64,000 bases of DNA from Psoroptes ovis (taxonomy: Eukaryota > Arthropoda > Arachnida > Sarcoptiformes > Psoroptidae), in NCBI GenBank assembly GCA_002943765.1, contig PQWQ01000007.1, forward strand, positions 2,854,501-2,918,500. The letters are read 5' to 3'. The notes below the pieces were generated by a model. The model worked only from the letters and a program-made list of their open reading frames with translations. It had not been told where the DNA came from and did not search any database. Shown piece after piece: positions 36,843-50,800 of the stretch (the stretch's first letter is position 1; each line of letters starts with the position of its first letter). Made by a program: the position numbers and the translations under genes.

Positions 36843-39659
36843 GTGAGATTGGAGATGCAAAAATTGAATACAAACAACGAAAAAACTAAAACAAAAACGA
36901 AGGAAAAACTTTTAAAATAATTAATTAGTAATGAACAATGAATAAGTATAGCAAATAGTAATTACAAAAATAGCAACAATGATAAACACACGTTAATTTC
37001 ATATATTTTCATTTGATTTTACTAGTCAAAACATCATTTTTTTTATTCGTTGAAGAAGAATATCAAATCAAATATATGAAAAAGCAAATTAATGAAAATC
37101 AAATCAAATGAAAAAACTAAACATTTTTTTTTCGGATAAAACTAATTTTTGATATGAAATAACAAATTTTTCTTTTGATTTAGTTTTTCTATGAACATTA
37201 GCATCGATATATGAACATTGAACATTAAGTAAATGATTGAATAAATGAAAATCATTCTGATTCATTCATTCATTCAGATTTTTTTTTTTTTTTTCGTTTC
37301 GTTTTTATGTTTTCACACAATTATTTATTATGATCATCATCATCATCATCATATATTGAAATATTGAACCTTATTATTATTATAATCATTATTTTTATTA
37401 ACCTTTGGTGAATGGTGAATTGATTCTGAGAAAATAACAAGTATGAATGAATGATTGGATATAAGAATGAATCAATGAATGAATGAATGAATGAAAGAAT
37501 GAAGCTATGAATGAATCGATGGATGAATGGATGGATGGATAACCCAAAAGTAAATGGAAAACCAATCTATTTTCACCATTATCTTTGGTGAAAAGAATGG
37601 ATTTTTTTTTTTTAAATAAATGTCTTATTGAAATGAACAGAAATCTTTGAAAATAAATATAGACGATGAAAACATTTGTAAAAATGGATAAAAATGGACA
37701 AAAAAAAATTGAAGAAAATCTGATGAAATTATCAAATTTAAAAGGGCGAAGTAAAAATTCCGAAATTGAAAAGTAATCTAATAATAGAATTAATTGATAT
37801 TGAAATACTAATTTCTAATAAAACAAAAAATTGATGATGAAAAATCCATTTGGATTTTTATTCGCATTGATAGGACAACATACGTCGGCGACCATTCAGT
37901 CGTTCGTTCATTGATTCAATTGAATTCATCGTAATTTTCCTCTGAATTCAATCATTCATTCATTCAACCATGGAATGAATTTTCGTATTTTTTTCTTCTT
38001 CGTTTTGGCCCGAAATGAAAATTCTCGAACAAAAATAATAAAGGATGTTTCATACTGATTGCAATTATTATTATTTTTCATTTCAATTACGACAATATTT
38101 GTCCATATATGAGTTTAAGTGAATTCAATGTATAATGTATTATTCATGTTTATTTATTTATTTATCTGTTTTTATCACTTAAAAAAAAAATGTTGTAAAC
38201 ATTTCTTGAAATTTTAGTTTTATTTTTATAATTTGATAATTTATAGACCTGTAAAGTCTTCAAAAATTTGAAAATGGATGCAAACAGACAAAAATAAAGG
38301 GAACTGCAACATGTATATTACTGGATAGCCCATAGCCCCTTATGGATGTATTACAAAGGATTTATTGAATTGCTCAATTCATCACTGGTCATGTGTTGTA
38401 TTCAGTCCAATTTAAGTAGTGTTGTATCATGTAATGTGATGTGATGATATTATTATTATATTTCTTATCATTTTGAATCGATTCAAGATTAAAATTTAAT
38501 GTTTGTACTTTTATTCATTTAATTTTTTTTTCTTTCATCGTAAGATTACTATGGAATTTTTCATTTATTTCAAAATTCAATTGAGAATCTAATGTGTTTT
38601 TCGGTAGGTTCTTATGTGATTTTTCTACATTTCTTCAATCCATTATTTGATTGAATTTTTTTCATTTTTTCTTAAAATTGAAAAATTTCCATTAAGTAAA
38701 ATCCGAAATAAATTAAGATTTCTCTCTGACTCTCTCGATGTACGATCTATGATTATGAAATTTTCATTTGATAATTGATCATCATGTTTCGTAGAAGGTA
38801 GAAAAAATGAAATGAAATCATATTAGAAATTGTAGGAATTGATTCTAAAGAATCGGTGATTCGTAATATAATGAAAATTCATAAGAAAAATACAGAAATG
38901 TTGCCCGTAATTTCTTTGATACGAACAATTTAGGAAGACCAAAGCTATGAATGAATATCGAAATTATAAATTATAATAAATGCTTAAATAATGAAATTTT
39001 TTGCGAAATAATTTCAATAATAAATTACATATTACAATACGTAAGTAAATCACGAATTTTTTCTGTTGAATATTCATTATTTTTGCACTGAAATATAATC
39101 AAAATCAATCGATCGGTAATCAATCATTGTAATCATTGAGGCAACAAAAATTTGAAAAACAAATTGAACAAGGTGTAAATAATGATGATGATGACCAAAA
39201 AAGTACGATGACCCACGATAATAATGATAATGATTGGGGAAAAACTTGTCAGTTGAGTGTGAAATATCATTGTAATTTTTCTCATTTTTACACTATTGAT
39301 TATTATTATCAAGGTTATTAATTATTATGACCAGATATTACCTTTTTTTATAGACAGGTAGACAGAATATCTGTGTGATAATATCTGTGAAAATGAAAGT
39401 AATTTTCTTTTCATTTGAATTGAAAGTAAAGTATAGAAAAAAATGTTGAAAATCCAGATCGAAAATTCGCAATGAATTTCAATGAATTTATTCGATGAAT
39501 AATTTTTATTGAATTTTGATTTTATTGATTGATTTTATATCGATCACTTTCGATCGTATTTGCTTGCTTCATTAATTTTCTTACATTTATTTCGAATCGA
39601 TCGTTTTTTGATTGATGATTAGATTTTTGTGATTTGAATGTTATGAACCAAAAAAATTA

Positions 39660-42600
39660 ATGACAATGAAATTATTATCAAATTATCCATTAATAATCAT
39701 TATTATTATTATGATTAATTTGGTACAAATTTATCATTTCCATAATGAAATCTCATATTCAAATAATAATCAAATTATTCAATCAACAATCAATGATTTT
39801 AGTCAATCTTTAACGAATCGTAATCAATTTTCATCAATAAATTATCGTTCAAAACGTAATTCGAATTCAAACATTACGAAAACAACGACAACAACGACGA
39901 CAAAAGCACCATCGATAACGATGATGAAACAACAATGGAAATGTATGAAAATGAGACAGCAACAACAACAGCAATTATCATACAATAATCATCGACGAAT
40001 GAAATTATATCATTATCTAGACATGGAACAAATTGCGATTCCTAAGCATTATCGTTTACGTTTTTATTTTGATTTTGATGATAAAAGATTACTTTATGGA
40101 CAAGTTCGTATATTGATGCAAATAAAATCGAAAACTAATCACATAAAATTGAATAGTTTTGGTTTGAAAATTTTAAAAGTTACATTTTCTAATAATAAAA
40201 TTAAATGTAAGTATAATTTTTGTATCTATTGAAATCGATTCTATTCAATTGAAAATTTAATATGAACACAGTCGATGCAAATAGTATATATCATTGTACA
40301 AAATATGAAACAATGATAATAGAATTTTCAAAACAATTATATCCCGGTTCAGCAAACATTACGATCAATTATGAAGCTGATATAACTAAATTGATTCAAA
40401 ATCAAATAATTCATCAAACAATGTTTGATTTCAACAATAAACAATTGAAATGGATTGATCTTGGACCGATCGATGCTCGTCGCTTGTTTCCTTGTTGGGA
40501 TGAACCATCATATAAGGCAATATTTGATGTGAAATTAATTTTGCCAAAAAATTGGCAAGCAATATCGAATACAAACATAAAGCAACGTAAACCCATGGTT
40601 AAATTGATGGATGAAATACAATTCTATACAACGCCATCAATGTCCACATATCAATTATCATTATTGATGATCTCTACAAATTCAAAATTAAACATATTGA
40701 CAAATGAATTGAAAAATCATACAGATATACGCATACGATTAATCAATTTGACTGATAATAATGAATTTAATGATTGGGATTATATTATTGAAATTACTGA
40801 TTATCTGCTTGAATATTTCAATTATTATTATGGTAAAAAATATCCATTGAAAAAACTAGATTTAATCATTGTCGGTAATAATCAACAATTACAAACATCA
40901 TTAGAAAAATTAGGGTTAATTTATTTCAATCATCAAGATTTGTATATTGCAGAAAATGATAACATGAACAATGATTCAACAATAAATGATGATTATTTAA
41001 AAGATAAGTTACAATTATTATCTAATACAATCTCGAATCAGTGGTTAGGCAGTATGATTACTGTCAGTGATTGGTCACATTATTGGTTTTTAGAATGTCT
41101 GAATAAATTTTTACAAATTGAATCAATTGATAATCTTTATCCACAATGGCATTTATGGCAACAATATATTATTAATGAGCGAAGCGAATCTTTGCGCATC
41201 GATTCGAGTAGATTAGATATGAATCATTTAAAAAATCAAATAACTATTAATCATCCATCAAATATAACTGATTTGAATCGGCACAATTTAAATATTTATT
41301 TCAAAACCGTATTCCTATTTTATATGTTAAAACAAAATTTAAATGATGAAATATTTCGTTTGAGTGTACAAAAATTTATAGAAACGAATTGGATGAAAAA
41401 TGTACAATTCGAAGATTTACAGAATAGTTTTCACAGTATTTTAGATGAAATGAACAAAAAAGAGAATAGAAAATATAATGAATATCGTCAATATCAAAAA
41501 CAATTTGTTACCATTTTGAATGAATGGTTTGAATATTCAGGTATACCTGTGCTACATGTCGATGAATATCAACATTATCATAATAATTATCGTATGTTAT
41601 CAATACGACAAGAAAGATTTTATGAATTGCGCAATCGAAATGATTCAAATAATGATAATGGTAGCAATCATATATGGCCTTTACCGATCAGTATTGTTAA
41701 ATCTTTTAATCCATTTAATCCTTTGAATGAAATCATAATCTATGATAAACAAGTTGAATTACGATTGAATAATATTTGGTTTGGTGAATGGATCAAATTG
41801 AATCCATCGTTTAACAATTATTATCGTATACATTATTCAAACAATATGCTATTTAGATTTATGATTCCAATTGAAGAAAAATTGCTATCATCATTTGATC
41901 GTTTGAATATATTAGATGATTTATTTATGATGATACGTTCTGGCTACACTGATACAGTGACTGGTTTGAAATTTTTAAAATCATATCAAAATGAAGATAA
42001 TCCAAATATTTGGTATAAAATAATACAATTTTTAAATGATTTATATTCATTGATATCAAATGTCGAATCAGAAAATGAACGTGATCAAATTTTGTTGAAT
42101 TATCAAAAATATGTAAGAAAATTATTAATACCAATATATAAACGTATTGGATGGTCTAATGAGCAACAAAATTCATATGTTGGTTATCATATGAAAATGG
42201 ATCAATATGCCAGAAATAAATTACGAACAAATATAATTTGTGCAATGAATAAATTAAGCGGTGATCGTGATTTTTTAAAACAAGCATGGATTAAATATAA
42301 GGATTATAGAGAAAATTCTAATAATAATCAATTATCATTTGAAATGAATGAATGCATTTTTCGATCATTCAATTCATTTCGTATAATGTTCAATGATAGT
42401 GGAATAATTTCCGCTAATTCAACCAAAAATCCAAATGATAACGATAAATTATCATTATCATTATTAAATTTCGATGAGTTAATTAAGGTAATACTTTCAT
42501 ATGATGATTTTTAATTATTTTTATCAATTTCAATTTTCAATTGAATGATAATATAATGATATTTTCAATTTTTTTTCTCATATTTTTCCGCTATGATTTT

Positions 42601-43715
42601 TGTCATTCCATTATCATTTGCAATTTTCAAATTGAAATTTTTCAATTCATACAAAATTTGAATCATAAAAAAACAAATTTCAAAAATTATTTCGTTATAT
42701 AATGTACACATTAAAAATGAAATAGAATTATAATGATGACAATATAAAGCCTGAAGCAAAATATTTATTCGCAGTTGCAATAGGTTCAACGAATCGATTG
42801 AATGAAATTAAACAAATAATCAAATATTGCTTCAAGGTGAACGATGAAAATTTGATAATAAAATTCAATGATAATGTTGATGTTGATTATATGAAAAAAA
42901 TGTTGATCGAATTGTCAAAAACATCTCGAACAGGTAGAATCGAAATAATGAATAATATAATGGATAACACGGAATTATTTTTGAAAAAATTTTCAACATA
43001 TAATCAAATCTATTCATTTTTTAATGTTAGTATGATTCCATTTTTTGATAATTTCATATTTATTTATTTTTATTTTATTTTTATTTTCATTTTTTTTTTT
43101 TTTTGATTATATAATTTTCAATATTCATAACCAAATAAAAATCCTCTTTTTTTCCAAAAAAAACCCCAAATATAGGATTTCATCGAAACCTTCAGCAATT
43201 ACAGTGAAATACAAAAATTTGAAAATCAAATATTGAATAATTTACCTGAAATAATTGGAAATAATTTACAATTATCATTGGAAAAAGTTCGAATAATGCA
43301 ACGATGGTATGAAAATGATTTTGAATCAATACGATTATATTTGCAGGAAGAAGCAAAAGACAACAGTAATATCGATAATAATCGAAATGATGATAATGGA
43401 AATAATAATAATAATAAAAACAATTTCAATATAAATCCATTATTCAAATTGATAAATTTCAATATTAATAATAATAATAATAATAATGATTCAACAAATA
43501 TTGGTTTCGATGATATTGATGATAATTTCAATAATAATAATAATAATGATTATGGTAATATTTTCATTAATAATCATAATAATAATAATGGTAATAATAA
43601 TAATAATATGGATAATTCATACATAATTAATAATTTATATGATGAAAATTTTGATAATGATAATGCTGATAAACATAATAATGATGATGATAATAATGAT
43701 AATGATTATAGTTGA
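39660..43715 (+). CDS. M1-family aminopeptidase homologue, catalytically inactive (pseudopeptidase)
   Basis: Exons are 39660-40206, 40272-42487, 42750-43025 and 43176-43715, giving 1192 aa; all junctions keep frame and restore family-consistent sequence. A hydrophobic segment at residues 9-23 suggests a signal peptide or type II anchor. A low-complexity stem precedes the M1 N-terminal domain, which begins near residue 118 (IPKHYRL) and includes DARRLFPCWDEP (about 250-261). The GAMEN exopeptidase motif is replaced around 391-397 (TSLEKLG). Where M1 enzymes have HExxH-x18-E, this protein has NTISN (434-438) and, at exactly the expected spacing, Glu457. Both zinc histidines and the catalytic Glu are therefore gone, and only the third ligand remains. 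NQWLG still matches HQWFG. The ERAP1-like C-terminal domain is present (WIKLNPSFNNYYRIHY, SSFDRLNILDDLF) through exon 4. About 115 residues of Asn/Asp repeats follow. It is probably a binding or decoy protein rather than an enzyme. Confidence 0.88.
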
Positions 43716-43798
43716 ATTATGTTAATGTTTTATTATTAGTTTCTGATGTTTATTAATGAATTTGGATAGCTGAAATTTCTCGAATATCAATTTCAATG

Positions 43799-43804
43799 AA
43801 TAAA
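43799..43804 (+). terminator. poly(A) signal for the M1 homologue
   Basis: AATAAA 84 bases after the stop codon at 43715. Confidence 0.5.
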
Positions 43805-46800
43805 ATAATTTATTTTCATTTCATTTTTTTTGCAAATGAAATTTTCTACCATTTTTGGCTTTTGTTTTCATTGTTTTTTTTTTCAATTTCATTTTCATTC
43901 TATTGTGTGATCATTCCCATTGTGAAATTCATTTAAAAACTTTTTTTTTGCGAATTACCAATCAATGAATATGTGGACGAATGAAAATTTCAAATAAAAG
44001 CAAAAGAACTGCAATTAACAAAGTATTTCAAGTGTGCACATGCAGTTTCTTTCAAATGTCTCTTGCTGTTACAAATGTTGTTGACTTTATTTGCCATTAG
44101 GTCGATTGCGATGATGATGACAAACTTGATGGCTTGATGATTATGGTGCAATTACTTTTTGGTACAACTGACCTTTTGTATTGTCATTAAATTCGAGACT
44201 GTAGAAATGGAAAAAAAAATTATGAACAAATTGAATTTTTTTCATTGAAGAACAATGAGAAAGATGAAAATCGATTATCGTCGACTGTAATGACGGCAAT
44301 CAATCGGTAAATCGATCAATTAATAATAATAATGATTCAATTTCGTTGAAAATTTTTGAGAAGAAAAAACCCATTTAAACCATATGGACTGTTGTGTTGC
44401 GTACTCACAAAGTCCAAATAAATTTTATTTTGATTGTAATTTAAAAATTTGAAAATTTTTTTCAGAAAATATTTTTTTAAAATTAGATTTTCAATGATTA
44501 TTTGTACATTGGTTATATTGAAAATCGTATATTCATAAGCATTTTGTCTTATTTACCTCATATTTTGTATTATTATTATTATTTTGCTATTTTTATTTCT
44601 TCAGAATCATCATCAATAATAATGAAAATCGATGTAAGAATGAAAATAATGATAATTTCCGGAATCAAATACGATTTCAATAAGATCTAAATCTGTGTTA
44701 TTATTACTTTGTACACATGTGATGATAATACTATACAATACATGCGAACATGATCATAATAATAATGATGATGATGATGATAATAATAGCACACATATAC
44801 AAATTGAATGTAAAGCAAAATTGAATGAAAAAACTTTTACTTTTTCCAATTTGTAATATGATTGATTCCTTTTTTTTTGTTTCGTTTCTTCGAATACACT
44901 TTTTACGGCCAATTTCTGTGAATTTCAGTGCAAGTTTCTGATTTTAGTTCTATTTCTGATTAGAATCCGATTCGTGAGAATCGAAATTCTTTATAATTCG
45001 CTGTAGAATTGAATTGAAGTCGGACGGAGCCACAAGAATAATATTTGAGAAAATTTTTACACGAACAATTAACCATTCAATTCAATTTTTGCTCGATGAA
45101 AAATGTATCATGTTCATCATCGTCGACATCAATGAGAAAATCAAATAATAAAATGAAATAAACGTAGGAAGGATCGCATTTTTCATTATAGTCAAAAATA
45201 TATTGATTATGGCTATAGGGAAATGCAAACAAAATGAAACAAATCCAAGCAAAGAACAAAATGATTTGAAATGAAACAACGAAAATGATGGAAAAAGTAT
45301 AGTAAAAATCAAATCAAATAAATGAAAAATTAATGAAAAATAAGCCCAAAAAAAAATAATCAGTGTATCATCGTTTTGTTCTTGAATATTATAATATTTA
45401 TGGAAAAAAATTAATAATGATAGCATTGATGATAATGAAATGAAAACGAAATTACGACGGAAAACTTTTTTTTCGTTTGTTACAATTTATCTTCCATGAT
45501 TATTGATTTTACATTATTTTTCTCTCGATTTCAATTTGCCTTCAAATATTATTAATATTATTTTCGATATTCATAATACTGATGTTAATAATATTATCAT
45601 TATCAACATTTGAACAACATCATCAATACATCACATGTTTCATGGTTGTTGCTGCTGCTGATGCTGTTCATTTGATAATACAATTTTTATGATGAAAATA
45701 GCTTTCGATATGAATTGAAAATGGTGAACATGGAAAAAATCTAGTTTTACCATTATTGAATGTGACTTGAAGATAATGATAACGATAATAATAAATATAC
45801 GTTTTAATATTCTTATATTTTTTTTTCAATAAATATCTTCTTCATATCATCATCATCATATTACCATCATCATCATTATTATTATTATCATTTCTATTAT
45901 TTCATACATATTATTCAATATTCATATATGAAGCTATATGAATTTTAGTAAGAAGAAACACCAAAAAATTGTGTCAAACATGAAAAAATAAAAATTGAAT
46001 GAATAATCGTACAAAATTATTCTTCTTCATCAACAAATGAACAAATGCAATGTAAAAACAGAACGCATGTTTATACAATTCAGCGACCGACTACTACAAC
46101 TGTGTTTTATTTACTGAATTAAACTGAATTGAAATAAAAATTAAAAAATAAATAAAAAATAAAATAAACAAACCAATTTTTTTTAAATTATCATGAAATA
46201 TTTTAAATAAAATCGATAATAAATAATTAATCAATGATTGATCATTAATCAATTATTGATTATTGATTTTAATTGATTTAAATTATGATTTTTGAATAAT
46301 TTGAGTCAATGTTTTAAATCAATCAATTGATGTATGTTTGATTGAATGATTCAATTTCAATTTTGAACAGAAACAAGAAAAAAAAATTGATACAAAAAAC
46401 AGTTCAATGTCAAATTTTACCAAATCAATTTTTTTTTTCGCTTTTCGATTTTCACAAACATCAACTCTAAATCATTTCATTTGTTTTGAAATTGATTTAA
46501 CACATAATGATTTGTGTCGTTAATGATTTGAGAAGAAAAATGTTTGGTGCTTAAATTTGATTTGATATTTCTGTTGTCGTTGAGCTCAACACTGAATCCC
46601 ATTTGCCAATTTTGTTTACGATCCAACAACGAAAACGGTCCAATTCCAATTGTTTTTGTTCACCGCACGATTGTCACCACAAAAACAAAAAAAAAACAAA
46701 AATCAAGTTTCATCTGAGAAATATTTCGTTTCTTGATTCCAAAGACAATTCGCGTTCTTTGATTATTATTTTTGTAAATAATTTCTTGTTTGTTTGTTTT

Positions 46801-46914
46801 TTGTCCAACGATTACAATATTACAATCATTATTATTATTACTTTATATAACGTTGATGTTTTTATGATGAATCAACATTGAGAAGATATTACATTTCTTT
46901 GGTCAAATATTGAT

Positions 46915-46987
46915 TTGTCCGAAAAGTTCATGACTAAAAATTCCATAAAATGCGTATTGAAAATTGGCGAAAACTTTTCGAACAACC
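46915..46987 (+). repeat. 73-bp inverted-repeat element, copy G
   Basis: The left end is TTGTCCGAAAAGTTC. The right end, reverse-complemented, is GGTTGTTCGAAAAGTTTT, followed outside by TTAGG on the + strand. ATTGGCG lies inside the right end. It is about 0.85 kb before the start codon of the MFSD4-like gene. Confidence 0.75.
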
Positions 46988-47840
46988 TTAGGCAATATTT
47001 TCAAAGAACATGAAATTGAAAATGAAATGAATATAATGAAAAATTTCTTCTTTACTCTGTCTCCACATTTACAATTCAAATATCATTACCATTATCATTA
47101 TCGAAGTTATTGTTTGCAGCAGAATCATTTATTTTTTTTTTAACCAGAAAATATTCATTTTTGGCCGAAAAAATAAAAATTTGAAAAATTCAGAAATATT
47201 CATTTGATAGAATAAAATAAAACAAAAAAACTATACGGTTCGTTACTTTTGTATGAAATTTTTCCAATTACTTTTCAAATTTTGAATGTTTCATTTTATT
47301 AGTCCCGAAAATAAAATAATAAAATTCATGTAATATATACGACGACGATTCATATTTACCAAGAAGAATAAAAAATATAAGAATATTTCATTGGTAAAAT
47401 AAAAATAAAATAAAATAAAGCGAAATATTATTATTTATTACATTATCGTCATCATCATCATCATCATTTTCGCATATGAATGAATGGAAAATATATTTTA
47501 TCATTGAATATATTCTATTAAATTATTGATTTACTATCCTCATTCATTTATTTATTGATTTTTTTTTCATAATTCACAAGAAAACAAAATAACTGAAATT
47601 TCACATGTGATATTATTTGATTGTTTTCTATACGATGCAAAATAATCATAATATAAATAACATTATCGGATTTGTTGAATTGCAAAATTGACAAAATATT
47701 TACTACAAGAACAGAAGAATAAATTGAGTAAATTGAATAAATTTGATAAATTTAATAGAATAAATAAATAAACATCAACAGCAACAACATCAACTACAAC
47801 GATACCAAAGAAAAAACAATATAAAAAAAAATAAAACAAA

Positions 47841-50800
47841 ATGCCATTACAAACGGTTGATAATGTTGATGATCATAAAGATGTTGATCATCATCATAAT
47901 GATATTACCAATCATCATCGCCAACATAATAATAATAATAATAATGGTCAACATCAACAAAATCAAATTTATGATAATCATATTAATCATCATCATCAGC
48001 AACAAGAATCATCATCATCAACAACATCATTGTTTATAGCTAAAAAACAAATTGATCGAAAAACCGTATCGATTATTTATACAATTTCATTATATTATTC
48101 ATTCATTGCTGTGGTAAGTGATTTATTTATCATTTGATTGTTTCTTAATTCATTTAATTTTACCATCTTAACATCATTGATTTGAATATTCAAATATCAT
48201 TTCCTTGAATTCGATTGAAACATATCGATTCATCGATTGTTTTGTTTTCACACCAACGATGATTGATGATATGATCATCGAAACATGTGAAAAATTACAG
48301 ACAAAAATAGACAAAAACACCCCTTCGTCGCCGTCGCCATCACCTCGGCCACCACCGCCACCCTGACATCACCATCACGCAGTTCGATTCGCAGACAAAT
48401 CAACGAAAAAAAAATGAATTCAATTCAAATGAATTTGCAATTTACAATTTTGCAAATATTATTACATTACACGAAATCAAAATTGAAAATTTTAAATGTA
48501 AAATTTCAAATTATTATTCATTATTATCTTTCATTATTCCTCGAAAGATGATGTAGAAAAAATCAAATATAAAAATTAATAATAATGATAATAATAACAA
48601 TGACAATGATGATATTATTACAATGTCTTCATTGTCGTTATTATCATCATAAAAATTAGAGCAAATGAAGAACAGGGGAGAGAAAAATAGAAAAAATTCA
48701 AATTTAAATTTAAAATTGAATTTATTTTCACTTTTTTTTAACTTTGTTCATTGTTTACATTTGTTTATATTTGAATATAATTCATTTTTCAATGAGATTT
48801 TTTTTCGAGAAAATTTCCATCATCAAAATTTTATGAAATTCAATTCAATCGAGTTCAATGTTCAATCCTATTCTCTTTGATTCTTGGTTCAATGAGATTT
48901 TTCTATGCCCCAATTCTATTTTTTCATCACTAATTTCAAGCAAATATTACAATACAATACAATTGCTCTCGGCAGCCAAAAAATTGAAAAAAAAGAGGAA
49001 AATCATTACATTTTTGTTCAATATTTGTGCATAGGAATGAATTTTTTTTGTATTTCGAAAGACAAAAGTAAATAATGATGATAATAATGATGAAAATATC
49101 AACATTATTATCATCATCAATACCATTCAACCATGATTATATTTTTGCTAAAAAAAAAATTTTTTAACCACAAAATTCTTTGTGTTTTCAAATATACCTC
49201 ATTGATTATTTTTCGACGATCCTGTTGGTGGTAGATCGTAGAATGATATGATTTTTGATAACGATTTCGATTATGTGATTATCGGTTGATGATGTTCAGA
49301 TGCTACTATGATGGTGGCAGTGATGGTAATGGTGGTGGTATGATGTTGGCGACGGCAATTTCGGTGAGGGTGGCAAGGGTGGTGGTGATATTAATTTTAA
49401 CCGGTGCTGTTGCTGTTGATGGCATTTACGGTAATGATTCAATTGATTTTTTCTTTGGTGATGTCGGTATTTAATTTTCAATTTTTTTCAGTCGATTCTT
49501 TGGTTGGTAAATTGTGAATTTTCATGATAATTCATACATTACAATATTTGAATCAATTTGAATCAATCAAGTATGATATAAATATTCATGATAATAATGA
49601 TGATTATTATAATGGTAATATGGATGGATGATAATCATAATGTGGATTCATTTCAGTCATTGATTTTCATTTTATTTCATTTAATTCCACCATTCAATGA
49701 TAATGGTAAAAATAATGATAATAATAATAAGAATATGAATGAATGATAATGAAAAATAATTTGACAGATCGTTAATTTAGTTTAATGTTATCTGTATGTC
49801 CCTGTATATGTTTGTGTGTGTATTTATGTGCATAAAATTGAATTTTTTATGTTGAATTATCATTCTCATTCCATTATCTCTCTTGGGTTGATTTTCGGTG
49901 ATGATTTTCAAATGATGATGATGTTGATGATGATTCCGAGTTTATCATTTTTTCGTTTCGTCTTCATCAAATGTAATGAAATTCCATTTTATTATCATTT
50001 TCCTGAATTTGTTTCTGCCAAATTTTTCATATAATTTATATATTTACATGTCAAAAATTAACCATTTTTGCATTATATGAATGATATATGTAATTTCATT
50101 TCATTTTTATTCTGGAAAACTGAATGATATTACATGTCAAAATGGTTTTATTTTTATTTTTCATTTTTGAAAAATTTTATTTTGATATATTTCAGAATAA
50201 AATGAATTTATTTCATTTTTTAAAATATTTATTTAATGAATGAATTTGAATTTAACGAAACAAAACAAAAAAATCCATTAATTTTGATATATTTTGTTGA
50301 ATATCATAAATATAGGGACTATGTTGTTCAATATTTAATCCAACACTGTTACAATTGAGTTATATTTTCGGTACAAATTTAGAAAATGTTTCATTCATTT
50401 TTCCGTTACGTGCAATTGGTTGTACGGTCGGTACGTTGATCAGTAAGTAGTATTTTGTTTTCTTTGATTTAATTCTTTTGAAAATTTTGATTAAATAATC
50501 GCCAAAATATGATTAATTTATTCTCATTTGAATTATTTATTTATAAATCTTAAAAAATATTTTTAATCCTTTCTATCAAAGATGGTATACTGAATTCATA
50601 TTTCAATCGTCAAATATTGTTGATTATGTTCATAATATTGAAAGCATTGACAACATTTTTAGTACCACATTGGACCGATATTAAACAATTTTATGTGAAT
50701 GCATTTTTTAATGGATTTTTTACAGCCGTTGTTGTCGTTATGGTTAATGTATGGATCAATGAAATGTGGTCTTCGACATCAAAAAATGATAATGATGATA

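Larger units (their letters stand above)
29945..39659. other. 9.7-kb gene desert with microsatellites
   Basis: No coding frame on either strand has recognisable protein character. Contents: the PNP 3' flank; (CA)n at 33153-33172; one inverted-repeat element (33820-33894); AAT runs near 35490-35518; many GAAT/ATTC tetranucleotide runs (36821-36842, 37470-37495, 37510-37545); and an E2F-like TTTCGCGCCA inside a 20-base block repeated from 11324. The 3' part presumably holds the promoter of the M1 peptidase homologue. Confidence 0.5.
43716..47840. other. intergenic AT-rich region
   Basis: No gene seen. It contains ATC/GAT and AAT runs (about 44764-44790 and 45845-45890), one 73-bp inverted-repeat element at 46915-46987, and presumably the promoter of the MFSD4-like gene near its 3' end. 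The remaining short frames are translations of low-complexity DNA. Confidence 0.5.

Noticed and set aside
49286..49481. Gly/Val-rich (+) and His/Pro-rich (-) frames in the MFSD4-like intron
   Set aside because: Both are translations of a GGT/ACC-type simple repeat and cannot be joined in phase to the flanking exons.
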